Below are positions 43,677-52,125 of a stretch of 64,000 bases of DNA, in pieces. Each line of letters begins with the position of its first letter. Positions within the stretch are counted from its first letter, which is position 1. Location of the stretch: the NCBI GenBank assembly GCA_017642965.1, contig JAEPOJ010000013.1:23227-87226 (forward strand). Direction: 5' to 3'. This DNA is from Phycisphaerales bacterium (GTDB lineage Bacteria > Planctomycetota > Phycisphaerae > Phycisphaerales > UBA1924). Position numbers and translations under genes: made by a program. The notes beneath the pieces are model-generated. The model was not told where the DNA came from, did no database searches, and was given only the letters and a program-made list of their open reading frames with translations.

Positions 43677-44213
43677 ATGAGCAGCGGCGCACCCAACCTG
43701 ATCCTGATCGGGCTGCGTGCATCGGGCAAAAGCACGCTCGGGCGGCTGTTGAGTCAGCGGCTCGGGCGTGATTTCATTGATCTCGACGATGTCGTGGCGC
43801 AGCGTATGAACGCGGCCGGGGCGGGCGAGGCCATTGCACGCGACGGGATCGACGCGTTCCGCGACGCGGAGACAGAAGCGCTGCGGTCCGTGCTCGCCTC
43901 ATCCGCTCAGATCGTGGCGCTGGGCGGCGGGACCCCCACCGCGCCGGGGGCGGCAGAAGTTCTCAGAGCATCGGAAGCGAACATCGTCTACCTCAGGGGC
44001 ACACCAGAAACCCTGCGTGATCGGTTGTCGCAAGCGGACAACGCGGACCGCCCGACGCTCGTGGGTGACGATGTCATCAGTGAGGTGCAGACCCTCTTTG
44101 ATCAGCGTGACGGGTTGTACCGGGAGCTCGCGACCAGTGTCGTCCACATCGATGGCGTGCGCGAGGAATCGGTGCTCCACGCGTTGATCGCGCTTGAGAA
44201 GGCCGGACTGTGA
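43677..44213 (+). CDS. aroK: shikimate kinase
   Basis: A 178-residue P-loop kinase that phosphorylates shikimate in aromatic amino-acid synthesis. Walker A is LIGLRASGKSTLGRLL, substrate binding is FIDLDDVVAQRM (Asp pair), FRDAETEALRSVL contains the shikimate-binding Arg/Glu, ALGGGTPTAPGA is the GGG motif and the lid Arg is in NADRPTL. The stop codon abuts the stop of the converging deacetylase gene with no base between them. Likely co-transcribed with efp. Confidence 0.93.
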   Translation: MSSGAPNLILIGLRASGKSTLGRLLSQRLGRDFIDLDDVVAQRMNAAGAGEAIARDGIDAFRDAETEALRSVLASSAQIVALGGGTPTAPGAAEVLRASEANIVYLRGTPETLRDRLSQADNADRPTLVGDDVISEVQTLFDQRDGLYRELATSVVHIDGVREESVLHALIALEKAGL

Positions 44214-45074
44214 TCAGGCGTTGCGGCTGAGCTCGTCGTCGAGAAGCTCACCGACGGGTCGCCAGCTGAATGATTTGAGAAGATCATCGAAGCGTGCGTC
44301 ACACCGATCGAGGTTGTTGTAGTGGCGGAAGCGGTGGCTGCGCTTGAGCCCTTCAACACGCGGCTGCCCCGGGTCGACCTCCCACGGGTGGATGTAGAAC
44401 ACGTAGGGGTTGTTCGTGTTGAGGATCTTCTTCACCCCGCGCTTGAAGAGGGGGTAGGGGAAGAGACGGAAGTAGCCGCCGCCGGCCCAGGGGATGCCCT
44501 TCTTGCCGAGCCTGAGCACGGAGACGCAGACCTCGTGGAACCCATCGCGGATCTCGACGATGGGTTGTCCGGAGTCCATGCCGGCGAGTTTGCCGTAGCG
44601 GTCATGGGCGACCGTTGGAAAAGCGGATGAGTCGTAGGTCAGCCCGATCTCCTGAAGGATGTCGATGGCCCAGTCGGTGATGGAGAATGAGGGCGCACGG
44701 TAGCCGCGGATCTTGGCGCCCGTCAGGTCCTCGACGATCCCGATGCCGCGTTTCATGTCCTCGCGGAACTCGTCGTGGCTGAGGTTGTAGATCAGGTCGT
44801 GCCCGTAGCCGTGGGACGCGATCTCGTGCCCGGCGTCGCTGATGCGTCGAATCAGATCGGGGCACTTCTCCGCAACCCAGCCGAGGATGAAGCAAGTGCA
44901 CTTCACCCCGTGCATGTCCATGAGCTCGAGCATGCGGTCGGTGTTGCGTTCGACCCGCAGGTCCTGCTCGTCCCATGTGTCGCGCGCGATGACGCCCTTG
45001 AGGTTCTCGACCTGAAACCAGTCCTCGACGTCGATCGACATGGCGGCCCGAGTTGTTTCGTATCGCTTGGCCAT
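44214..45074 (-). CDS. XrtA/PEP-CTERM-type polysaccharide deacetylase
   Basis: A 286-residue NodB-fold deacetylase of the subgroup linked to exosortase/EPS loci. It begins AAMSIDVEDWFQVENL (catalytic Asp pair), with metal-binding ASHGYGHDLIYNLS, the substrate loop KIRGYRAPSFSIT and the C-terminal DUF3473-like block PWAGGGYFRLFPYPLF, FYIHPWEVDPGQPRV. It removes N-acetyl groups from a polysaccharide or its precursor. There is no signal peptide, as usual in this subgroup. It is the last gene of a four-gene minus-strand operon, one base after the formyltransferase. PEP-CTERM proteins occur 10 kb away, but no exosortase gene is in the window. Confidence 0.9.
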   Translation of the reverse strand: MAKRYETTRAAMSIDVEDWFQVENLKGVIARDTWDEQDLRVERNTDRMLELMDMHGVKCTCFILGWVAEKCPDLIRRISDAGHEIASHGYGHDLIYNLSHDEFREDMKRGIGIVEDLTGAKIRGYRAPSFSITDWAIDILQEIGLTYDSSAFPTVAHDRYGKLAGMDSGQPIVEIRDGFHEVCVSVLRLGKKGIPWAGGGYFRLFPYPLFKRGVKKILNTNNPYVFYIHPWEVDPGQPRVEGLKRSHRFRHYNNLDRCDARFDDLLKSFSWRPVGELLDDELSRNA

Positions 45075-45075
45075 A

Positions 45076-45855
45076 TCAGATCATCTTGTGCCCACGCTTG
45101 CGGAACTGCTTCACGTCCTTGGGCTGCGGGAAGCTGAAGTACTGCTTGTTGCTCATGTCCAGCGGCTCGGCGACGGCCTCGCCGCGCTTCATCTTCAGGA
45201 GCACATCGATCATGAGGCGGGCGCCGTCCTGCTTGGTGCCTGTGATGACACGATCGAGCGAGTCTTTGTCTTTCAGCGGCCACTCCAGCGTGCCCAGGAT
45301 CCCGCCCGCGTCGAGCTTCTCGACCATCTCGTGGACCGTGACGCACGCGGTCTTCTCGCCCTTGAGCAGCTGCCAGAAGTTGGGCATCATGCCGCGGTAG
45401 ATGGGGAGTCGCCCGGAATGGATGTTGATGCACCCGACGCTCGGCGTGTCGATGATGGGCTTCTTGAAAATCTCAGGCGCCGCGACCGACGCGATGACGT
45501 CCGGGTCGATCTGTTTCACGCGCTCGATGTACTCCGGATCATTGACCGAGCCGCACTCAACGATCGGCAGCCCTTTGTCCTTGGCGAGCTTCGCGATCGA
45601 ATCGCCCCTGATCTTCACGCGGACGTAGCGAGCGAGCAGGCGGCAGAAATCGATGGGCCCGTAGAAGCGGAGGATGCGCTTGGCGGTCTTGTGCTTGGGC
45701 TCGTGGAAGGCCTCCTGCACGGACACGCCGACGATCTCGATCTCGTCCGTTGGGTACTCCTCGAAGAAGACCTCGAAGAACCGGATCACGTAGAGCGGAT
45801 CGTCCTCGGTGACGAAGAGCAGCTTGAGTGGGCGTCCTTCAACCGGTGCGCTCAT
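45076..45855 (-). CDS. formyltransferase-fold sugar-modifying enzyme
   Basis: A 259-residue protein with a formyltransferase N-terminal fold. The core GCINIHSGRLPIYRGMMPNFW carries the catalytic Asn-x-His, and HEMVEKLDAGGIL holds the catalytic Asp, so a 10-formyltetrahydrofolate-dependent transfer is plausible. It lacks the C-terminal OB domain of methionyl-tRNA formyltransferase and sits between a glycosyltransferase and a polysaccharide deacetylase. A role in N-formylating an amino sugar is therefore more likely than formylating initiator tRNA. The ATG overlaps the preceding stop by 4 bases (ATGA). The frame is open further upstream only as antisense of other coding sequence. Confidence 0.85.
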   Translation of the reverse strand: MSAPVEGRPLKLLFVTEDDPLYVIRFFEVFFEEYPTDEIEIVGVSVQEAFHEPKHKTAKRILRFYGPIDFCRLLARYVRVKIRGDSIAKLAKDKGLPIVECGSVNDPEYIERVKQIDPDVIASVAAPEIFKKPIIDTPSVGCINIHSGRLPIYRGMMPNFWQLLKGEKTACVTVHEMVEKLDAGGILGTLEWPLKDKDSLDRVITGTKQDGARLMIDVLLKMKRGEAVAEPLDMSNKQYFSFPQPKDVKQFRKRGHKMI

Positions 45856-47201
45856 GCCGACTCCTTCGCGGGCTCGCTCTGATCGTGGTGTGTGACCACC
45901 GCGGCGCCACCCGCGAGCCATTCGGCGAGCTTCGCGCGCCGATCGAGCGTTTCTTCTTCGCTGAACTGCGGGTCCGCGAGCCTGAGAACCTCGGCGTACT
46001 TGGCGGCACATACCTGGCGGGTGTACCCCTCGTCGAAGACCTCGCGGGCGCTGCGGCCCATCGCGGCGGTCTTCTGCTTGTCGTGGACGAGCACGCGCAG
46101 TTTCTCCGCGAGCCCTTCGGCATCGCCCAACGCGGACCAGATGCCGCACTCCGTGCCTTCGACGATCTCGCGCAGCTCGGACCAGTCCTCGCTCAGCGCG
46201 ACGATGGCCTTGCCCACCGCGAGCGACGTGTAGAGCTTGCTGGGGAAGCTGATGCCCTCGATGCCCTCGGCGATGGTGACGAGCGAAGCGTCGCACGCGT
46301 TGAGCGAGTCGTTGAGCTTCTCGAACGGCTGGTACGGGAGCATGACGACGTTCGTCATGTTGTGTGTCTTGATGTGCTCCTCGATCTGGGCTTTCTTTCC
46401 CCCGCCCCCGACGAGCACGAGCTTGAACGGCTCGCCCTCGAGGAGCTTGGCGGCCCCGAGCACCGTCTCGAAATCGTAATACAAACCCATGTTACCCGAG
46501 TACAGGAGGATGAAATCATCCACGAACCCCTGTTCCTGCGCGATCTCGGAGTCGGCCTTGTCCTTCGGGTACAGATCCTCGCCGTCCGCCCAGTTCGGGA
46601 TGACGTGGATGTGCTCAGGCGTGATCGGGTACGTATCAGCAACGAGTTTCTTCGCCGCGCTGCAGAGCACGATGGCTTCCTTCGTCCTCTTGTACTTGCG
46701 CCGGTTGAGCGCCATCCATACCCGCTCGATCATCGAGCCCTTGCGGAACGTGCCCACCCAGATGCCCAGCTGCGGGTGGGCATCGTGCAGCAGCGTCACG
46801 TAGTGGTGGCGGCGGAAGAGCGACACGAACCATCCGATCGCGCCGAGGAACGGCGGGTTCGTGGTGTAGAGGTAGACCGTGTCGTGGCGGGACTTGAAGA
46901 GGACGTTGAGGATCATGGGGATCACGAACGTCAGGTAGTTGATGGCCCGCCCCAGAAGGTTGTTCTTGTCGAAGCGTGCGACCTTGAGGCGACGGATCTT
47001 CACCCCGTCGACCTCCTCGCGCAGCGGGCAGTCCTGCCAGGTGTCTGGTGGCCCGTAGCTGGGGCGGCCGGTGAGGACCTCAACCTCGAAACCGAGATCA
47101 GCCAGCTCGACCGCGAGCTCATGCAGCAGGTGCCCGGTCGAGGCGACATCGGGCACGTAGTACTGATTCAGGATCACGACACGGGTCGAGCGGCTAGCCA
47201 T
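45852..47201 (-). CDS. glycosyltransferase, GT4 (WbuB-like)
   Basis: A 449-residue GT-B glycosyltransferase. The N-terminal Rossmann half begins VVILNQYYVPDVASTGHLL, as WbuB-type enzymes do (GlcNAc/FucNAc transfer), with DGVKIRRLKV and LLHDAHPQLGIWVG. The C-terminal half has ILLYSGNMGLYYDFETVL, KLVLVGGGGKKAQIEEHI and the donor-site segment IEGISFPSKLYTSLAVGKAIVAL, where the usual EX7E is altered to FPSKLYTSLAVG, typical of WbuB. It overlaps its upstream neighbour by 8 bases and its downstream neighbour by 4, so it sits in a tight operon for glycan assembly on the cytoplasmic face. Confidence 0.9.
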   Translation of the reverse strand: MASRSTRVVILNQYYVPDVASTGHLLHELAVELADLGFEVEVLTGRPSYGPPDTWQDCPLREEVDGVKIRRLKVARFDKNNLLGRAINYLTFVIPMILNVLFKSRHDTVYLYTTNPPFLGAIGWFVSLFRRHHYVTLLHDAHPQLGIWVGTFRKGSMIERVWMALNRRKYKRTKEAIVLCSAAKKLVADTYPITPEHIHVIPNWADGEDLYPKDKADSEIAQEQGFVDDFILLYSGNMGLYYDFETVLGAAKLLEGEPFKLVLVGGGGKKAQIEEHIKTHNMTNVVMLPYQPFEKLNDSLNACDASLVTIAEGIEGISFPSKLYTSLAVGKAIVALSEDWSELREIVEGTECGIWSALGDAEGLAEKLRVLVHDKQKTAAMGRSAREVFDEGYTRQVCAAKYAEVLRLADPQFSEEETLDRRAKLAEWLAGGAAVVTHHDQSEPAKESA

Positions 47202-48336
47202 GCGACACTCCGCTGACGGCGGCTTGGGCAGACGGGTCGCTGGGCGCTCCGAACAGATCGGTGAGCTGCTGTCGCAGCCAATCGATCAGCTTTGCCTTCT
47301 CATCGCTCAGGTACCCAAGATCCACACGTTGGGGCTCGTCCTTGATCTTATCAAGGCCGAGGCGCTTCAGCAGATAAGCACGCGGTGAACGTGTAAAGAG
47401 CATCGCTGGGTTGCCGTACGAAACAGTCGCCACGCAGGCATGCACTCGGTTCGAAATCGTCAGCTCTGCGTTCGCGTAGATGTTCAGGTATGAATAGGGC
47501 ACATCGCCAGAATAGAGGTTGCTCGCCCGGTAGTTCTTCTTCATCAGGAACGGGTTGTAGCGGTGATCGGTGCGTACAACAAGCCGCTCGTCTATCCGGT
47601 CAGAGCCACCGTTGAGGCCGAGCAGCGAATCCAAGAAGATGTACGCACGGTGTTTGTAGCAGAGCTCTGTGCGTCGCTTTGGTTGATAGACATTCCACAC
47701 CTTGTTCTCAAAGTTGAACGATCGGCTCGACCTTGGGTCGACCTCGTTCGCTGTGCTGATGCGGGGTTCCGGGATCTGGTCAAAGTTGACCGCGATGTAC
47801 GGCTCAAGATCGCTCGGTACTTTCGGGAAAAGGTCTGAGACAAAGGTGGCGACATCGACCCCATCGAAAGCGAACTCTGCGAGATCCCCCAGCGCGTCGT
47901 ATGTTTCTGTGTCTCGGGTCGTAAATATGTGTGGTGGGCACTCCTTCATCAGCGAGCGGCTGAGCTCGATCGTGCCCGGATCGTACTGCATCATCCCAGC
48001 CGCGAGGACGATGATTTTCGCACCTTTCTCATGCTGGGTTCTGATCAGATCAGACACGATGCCGTTCATCTCTGGGCGAACATACGGCCCGAGTATGACC
48101 ACCGCGTCCAGGTCGAGATGCTTGGCGTAATCGATCGCGTTGCCCGGATTGCCAGCCTTCGTGTTCCAGTATCCCGGCTGGTCGCCGATCGGGAAGACGT
48201 GCGCGGATGGGTATGCCTTCTGGAGTGCATAGACCGCGCCGAGCTGAAAGAAGGCGTTGCCAATGTTCGTAGACCAGTACCCAGTCAGGACACCGATTCG
48301 GGGTTTGGTCGCGGTTTGGGGATGAAACTCTGACAT
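47194..48336 (-). CDS. polysaccharide pyruvyl transferase family protein
   Basis: A 380-residue protein with the family start RIGVLTGYWSTNIGNAFFQLGAV and the C-terminal block YLNIYANAELTISNRVHACVATVSYGNPAML, where RVHA is the hallmark. Members transfer ketal-linked pyruvate from phosphoenolpyruvate to sugars or act as CsaB-like enzymes. First gene of the minus-strand operon 44214-48336; it overlaps the GT4 gene by 8 bases. The 203 bases between its start and the divergent acetyltransferase operon should hold its promoter. Codon use here is slightly more AT-rich than in the surrounding genes. Confidence 0.85.
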   Translation of the reverse strand: MSEFHPQTATKPRIGVLTGYWSTNIGNAFFQLGAVYALQKAYPSAHVFPIGDQPGYWNTKAGNPGNAIDYAKHLDLDAVVILGPYVRPEMNGIVSDLIRTQHEKGAKIIVLAAGMMQYDPGTIELSRSLMKECPPHIFTTRDTETYDALGDLAEFAFDGVDVATFVSDLFPKVPSDLEPYIAVNFDQIPEPRISTANEVDPRSSRSFNFENKVWNVYQPKRRTELCYKHRAYIFLDSLLGLNGGSDRIDERLVVRTDHRYNPFLMKKNYRASNLYSGDVPYSYLNIYANAELTISNRVHACVATVSYGNPAMLFTRSPRAYLLKRLGLDKIKDEPQRVDLGYLSDEKAKLIDWLRQQLTDLFGAPSDPSAQAAVSGVSHG

Positions 48337-48483
48337 GGGTACGTACGCCGTTGTTAAGGGTGGACTGGAACTTGCAGGGTATCGGCCTGATTCTTCGACG
48401 AAACCAGCGGGGTTTCTGCCAAATCGGGGTCATCTCAGGGGTGGGCGGGAACCCGGAATCATTTTTTGAGATAGAGATTTGGT

Positions 48484-48512
48484 TTGACCGCACATTTCCC
48501 GAGGCCGATAGT
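48484..48512 (+). promoter_or_regulatory. sigma-70-like promoter of the acetyltransferase operon
   Basis: TTGACC (48484-48489), 17-base spacer, GATAGT (48507-48512). The predicted start point falls at about 48519-48520, on the A of an ATG beginning a six-codon frame (MTGLVN) whose TGA overlaps the ATG of the first gene at 48540. The region is AT-richer than its flanks. Confidence 0.5.
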
Positions 48513-48539
48513 AGAGAACATGACCGGACTGGTGAACTG

Positions 48540-49169
48540 ATGTCTCCGAAAGCGACCATGAATTCACACGAACTCAACCCAAACGCGGAGACGGACACAT
48601 TCATCGAGGAACCGCCGCGAAAATCCCCTTGGTCTATGCGGGCAAAGGTATTGCGACTTTGTTGGGGTGTGCTCGGTGTGACCCTCTGGAAATGGACGCC
48701 GGTCGGAATGTGGGGTTTCAGGCGATCAGTGCTCAGGCTATTCGGTGCCAGAATCGGCAAGGGCGTACGCCTCCATCCCAGCGTGAAGGTCATCATCCCG
48801 TGGAATATCGATATCGCGGACGGTGTCATCGTGCACCAATCCGCGATTCTCTACGCTCTCGGTCCAATCAGGATCGGAAAAGATTCTGAGATCGGGCCTC
48901 ACGCACACATCTGCGCAGGGACGCACGATTTCTCAGATCCCGCTTTTACGCTCCTCCGACAGCCGATCACGATCGGGGAGAGGTGCCTGATCGGTATTGG
49001 CTCGTTTATTGCCCCGGACACGGTCATCGCCGATGGAACCATCCTGGAGCCCCGTTGTGCGATGTACACGAATACTGAGGCGGGCGGAGTCTACATTGGA
49101 AATCCTGGCAAACGTATCGTGCCCGCTTCAGATTCAGGGCATGTAGCCTCGGGAGCGGTATCCGCGTGA
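48540..49169 (+). CDS. WcaF-like left-handed beta-helix O-acetyltransferase (1)
   Basis: A 209-residue hexapeptide-repeat protein. An N-terminal helical segment (KVLRLCWGVLGVTLWKWTP...FRRSVLRLFGARIG) typical of WcaF/colanic-acid-type acetyltransferases is followed by beta-helix coils VRLHPSVKVIIPWNIDI, IVHQSAILYALGPIRIG and the catalytic loop ICAGTHDFSDPAFTL with the conserved His. It acetylates sugars using acetyl-CoA. First gene of a seven-gene plus-strand operon; its stop overlaps the next start by 4 bases. An in-frame ATG six codons later is possible. Confidence 0.85.
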   Translation: MSPKATMNSHELNPNAETDTFIEEPPRKSPWSMRAKVLRLCWGVLGVTLWKWTPVGMWGFRRSVLRLFGARIGKGVRLHPSVKVIIPWNIDIADGVIVHQSAILYALGPIRIGKDSEIGPHAHICAGTHDFSDPAFTLLRQPITIGERCLIGIGSFIAPDTVIADGTILEPRCAMYTNTEAGGVYIGNPGKRIVPASDSGHVASGAVSA

Positions 49170-49699
49170 CCGGATTCTTGGCCCCATACCTGCAAAGACC
49201 GCGAGGCATCCGGAGCGTGATATGGGGTGTCGTCGCGTGCACTATCTACAGATTGCTCCCGAGCCCCGCGTATAGAGTCAGAAGGCTTCTGCTTGTTGCA
49301 TTCGGTGCGAAGCTCGATCCAACAGCTCGTATACGTGGTGGTGTCAGCATCAGCGCGCCTTGGAACCTGAGTATGGGACGCAAGAGTTCAATCGGTGAAG
49401 GGGCGACCGTGTGGGCACACGCACCGATCACGATCGGGGCCCGAACAGTCATCAGTCAGTACTGCTTTGTCCATAGTGCGAAACGGATTGGCAATCACGA
49501 GTCACCCAGTCCAATCGAGATTGGTGATGATGTGTGGATCGCCGCGGAGTCGGTTATCGTCGGGGATGTGTGTGTCCCAAACGGGGTCTTAGTCGGAGCC
49601 CGCTCGGTGGTGAGTGATCCGGTCGAGCCGTGGACGATCGCAACAGGGCATCCGGCGAGCAGTCGCAGGCCGCGCCCATACCGAGGCCATAAATCATAA
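49166..49699 (+). CDS. left-handed beta-helix acetyltransferase (2), altered catalytic loop
   Basis: A 177-residue paralogue of its two neighbours. It has the same N-terminal helix region (SVIWGVVACTIYRLL...RRLLLVAFGAKLD) and hexapeptide coils (ARIRGGVSISAPWNLSMG, IGEGATVWAHAPITIG). The expected GTHDF loop reads VHSAKRIGNHESPSP, so the catalytic His is displaced or recruited from a different position. The end, WIAAESVIVGDVCVPNGVLVGARSVV, is normal. The GTG start overlaps the previous stop (GTGA). Substrate unknown; it could be active with a re-positioned His or act as a partner subunit. Confidence 0.8.
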   Translation: MTGFLAPYLQRPRGIRSVIWGVVACTIYRLLPSPAYRVRRLLLVAFGAKLDPTARIRGGVSISAPWNLSMGRKSSIGEGATVWAHAPITIGARTVISQYCFVHSAKRIGNHESPSPIEIGDDVWIAAESVIVGDVCVPNGVLVGARSVVSDPVEPWTIATGHPASSRRPRPYRGHKS

Positions 49700-50265
49700 T
49701 GTGCTCCAGTTCACCTCAAACCCCACCGAGCCCGCACAGTCTCCGGAATCGCGGTATGCGAGTGCTCTGGGGATGCGTGCAGTCAACGATCTTCCGCTTC
49801 TCCCCCCGTCCGCTCCACGCTTGGCGGAACCTGCTCCTCCGCGCATTCGGCGCGGACCTGCACCCGAGCGCCCGCGTGTACCCTCGAGCGCGGGTGTGGG
49901 CGCCGTGGAATCTCCGGATGGGGGCACGGGCTACGATCGCTGATGATGTTGACTGCTACTGCGTTGAGCGGATCACGCTGGGTGAGCGGGTGGTTGTTTC
50001 GCAGTACAGCTATCTTTGCGGCGCCACGCATGACTTTGAGTTGCCCGAGCGTCCGCTCGTGCCCATGCCGATCACGATCGGATCGGGCACATGGATCGCC
50101 GCGGATGTCTTTGTGGCTCCGGGCGTGACCATCGGTGAGGAGAGCGTGGTTGGCGCACGGTCGAGCGTATTCACAGATCTGCCGGCATGGAAGGTCTGCG
50201 TTGGCTCGCCCGCGAGGGCGGTGCGTGACCGGGAAATCAGGGCTTCTGCGGACACCGGTGCATGA
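49699..50265 (+). CDS. left-handed beta-helix acetyltransferase (3)
   Basis: A 188-residue protein with the layout of its two upstream neighbours: helical lead (RVLWGCVQSTIFRFS...RNLLLRAFGADLH), coils (ARVYPRARVWAPWNLRMG, ATIADDVDCYCVERITLG) and an intact catalytic loop LCGATHDFELPERPL, then TWIAADVFVAPGVTIGEESVVGA. It starts within the previous stop (TAATG). Three consecutive acetyltransferases suggest a polysaccharide acetylated at several positions, or enzymes that assemble as hetero-trimers; both are inference. Confidence 0.85.
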   Translation: MCSSSPQTPPSPHSLRNRGMRVLWGCVQSTIFRFSPRPLHAWRNLLLRAFGADLHPSARVYPRARVWAPWNLRMGARATIADDVDCYCVERITLGERVVVSQYSYLCGATHDFELPERPLVPMPITIGSGTWIAADVFVAPGVTIGEESVVGARSSVFTDLPAWKVCVGSPARAVRDREIRASADTGA

Positions 50266-51197
50266 ATCAGGCAATGACCGAGGGGGTCGATGGCATGTCG
50301 AACAACGAGACCATGGCGATGCGGGCAGCGGCGATCTTCTGCCGGGCGCTGCCGCTGAAATCCGGGATAGGCACCATGAGCCAATCGATCAGCCGCCGGG
50401 TCAAAGGTCTGCGCAGCAGCACGGAGCTGCCCTGCGACCTGAGGAATGGCGTGCGTATTCACGCGCGCCTTGACGATTACAACGGGCGGATGCTGTACCT
50501 GTTCGGCACGCCAGACCCAAAGGTCATCTCGATCTGTGGTGGTCTGCTCAGGCCAGGCGATGTGTTCCTGGATATTGGGGCAAACTACGGGAGCGTCGGG
50601 CTGCTCGTGAACGCCTCGGTCCTGCCGGGGGGGCGAGTGCACATGGTGGAACCCCAGCCCGAACTCGGGGATCGGATCGAAGACGCGATCACGTCCAATG
50701 CGCTTGGGCATATCACCTTGCACCGGTGCGGGCTCTGGGACGAAGACGGCGAGTTCTATATCACTGGCTCTAGATCCCATACGGGGACCGCCAGCATCTC
50801 CACCGAGGCGCGGTCAGACGGGAGCCAGCGCGTCGAGGTGCGCAACATTGACGGGTTCCTACGCGACGCGGCGGGCGGTTCCTCGTTCGGAGTGAAGCTG
50901 GACGTGGAGGGCGCGGAGGTCCGTATACTCCCCTCCATCCTGTCCCATCCGGATCTCCGATTCGTGATCTTTGAATCACACGATCATGACGTGAAAGCAT
51001 TTGTCAAACGTATGATGGAGGAGCGATCGCACGTGTTTTTCGGTGTTTCCAAGTCGCTCTTTCGGACGCGCCTCTTCCGGATTCTCAACGACAGCGATCT
51101 GAACCACGCGCACGATGTGCTGGCGATCAGAGCACACGAGGGGATATCCCCGCCGCGTGCGCTCGGCGTGCGTGAGCTGCGCAGGTTGCTGCGATGA
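50262..51197 (+). CDS. FkbM-family methyltransferase
   Basis: A 311-residue SAM-dependent methyltransferase of the FkbM type. The SAM loop is VFLDIGANYGSVGLLV (about residue 100), GRVHMVEPQPELGDRI is the acidic second strand and FGVKLDVEGAEVRIL is the family's D-x-E-G-x-E block. In polysaccharide clusters these enzymes O-methylate sugars. The ATG overlaps the preceding stop (ATGA); alternative ATG codons at residues 5, 12 and 18 exist. It is the fourth gene of the operon starting at 48540. Confidence 0.88.
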   Translation: MNQAMTEGVDGMSNNETMAMRAAAIFCRALPLKSGIGTMSQSISRRVKGLRSSTELPCDLRNGVRIHARLDDYNGRMLYLFGTPDPKVISICGGLLRPGDVFLDIGANYGSVGLLVNASVLPGGRVHMVEPQPELGDRIEDAITSNALGHITLHRCGLWDEDGEFYITGSRSHTGTASISTEARSDGSQRVEVRNIDGFLRDAAGGSSFGVKLDVEGAEVRILPSILSHPDLRFVIFESHDHDVKAFVKRMMEERSHVFFGVSKSLFRTRLFRILNDSDLNHAHDVLAIRAHEGISPPRALGVRELRRLLR

Positions 51198-51240
51198 AAC
51201 TCTTTTTGCCTGGGACCGAGCGAAAGAACTGAACTGAACC

Positions 51241-52125
51241 ATGCCCGTTTCAATTTTCATCCAGACCCTGAACGAAGAGGCTAATCTCCCGGGCTTGCTC
51301 GAGTCCGTCTCATGGGCGGACGACATCGTCGTGCTTGATTCGCTTTCATCCGATCGGACGCGGGAGATCTCGGAGGCGGCGGGTGCGCGCTGGTTCGAGC
51401 GCGCGTACGACGGGCGCGGGAATCACCAGAACTGGGCGATGGAGAACATCGAGTTCAAGCACAGGTGGGTGTTCTATCTCGATGCGGACGAGCGCATGAC
51501 GCCCGAGCTCCGCACCGAGATCGAGGCGATCGCGGGCGAGTGGGATTCGGGGAGCAGATCGGACGCGAACAACGACCCCGTCGCGTACTACTGCGGACGC
51601 AAGAACATCTACAAAGGGCGCTGGCTCAAGCACGCCATGCCCCCGGGCAACATCATGCGGTTCTTCCAGCCCCCAAAGATCCGCTTCGCGCGCGACGCGA
51701 ACCCCGTCCCGATTGTGGACGGCGAGGTCGGGTATCTCAGGAAGCACTTCATCCACTACAACTTCTCGAAGGGTATCCACGAGTGGATCGAGCGCCACAA
51801 CAGGTACTCCACCTACGAAGCGAACGAGACGATGAAGGCGCTCGCGGAGAACCCCGTGCGGATCGGGAATCTCTTCTCTTCCGACCGCAACACGCGCCGC
51901 CTGGAACTCAAGAATATCTCGTTCCGGATGCCGTGCAGGCCGCTTCTCAAGTTCTTCTACATGTACGTGCTCGGGCGGGGCTTCCTCGACGGACGTGCCG
52001 GGTGGACATACTGCCGCCTGCAGGCCATGTACGAATATATGATCGTGCTCAAGGTGCGCGAGCTCAAGAACCCGGGGCAGGTCGCCGCGGACCGGGGCGA
52101 GGGAGGGACTCGATATGGCGGCTAA
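51241..52125 (+). CDS. glycosyltransferase family 2 (KdtX/WaaE-like)
   Basis: A 294-residue GT-A enzyme. It begins VSIFIQTLNEEANLPGLLESV, with DIVVLDSLSSDRT and the metal-binding DxD in FYLDADERMTPEL. YDGRGNHQNWAMENI and HEWIERHNRYSTYEA are typical of the WaaE/KdtX-like beta-glycosyltransferases. It has a C-terminal amphipathic region (LLKFFYMYVLGRGFLDG) that may contact the membrane. Its last 11 bases overlap the next gene. Acceptor and donor sugar unknown. Confidence 0.9.
   Translation: MPVSIFIQTLNEEANLPGLLESVSWADDIVVLDSLSSDRTREISEAAGARWFERAYDGRGNHQNWAMENIEFKHRWVFYLDADERMTPELRTEIEAIAGEWDSGSRSDANNDPVAYYCGRKNIYKGRWLKHAMPPGNIMRFFQPPKIRFARDANPVPIVDGEVGYLRKHFIHYNFSKGIHEWIERHNRYSTYEANETMKALAENPVRIGNLFSSDRNTRRLELKNISFRMPCRPLLKFFYMYVLGRGFLDGRAGWTYCRLQAMYEYMIVLKVRELKNPGQVAADRGEGGTRYGG

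Noticed and set aside
45856..46296. Extension of the formyltransferase upstream to a 406-residue protein
   Set aside because: The added residues come from the wrong frame of the GT4 gene; the ATGA overlap at 45852-45855 is the natural start.
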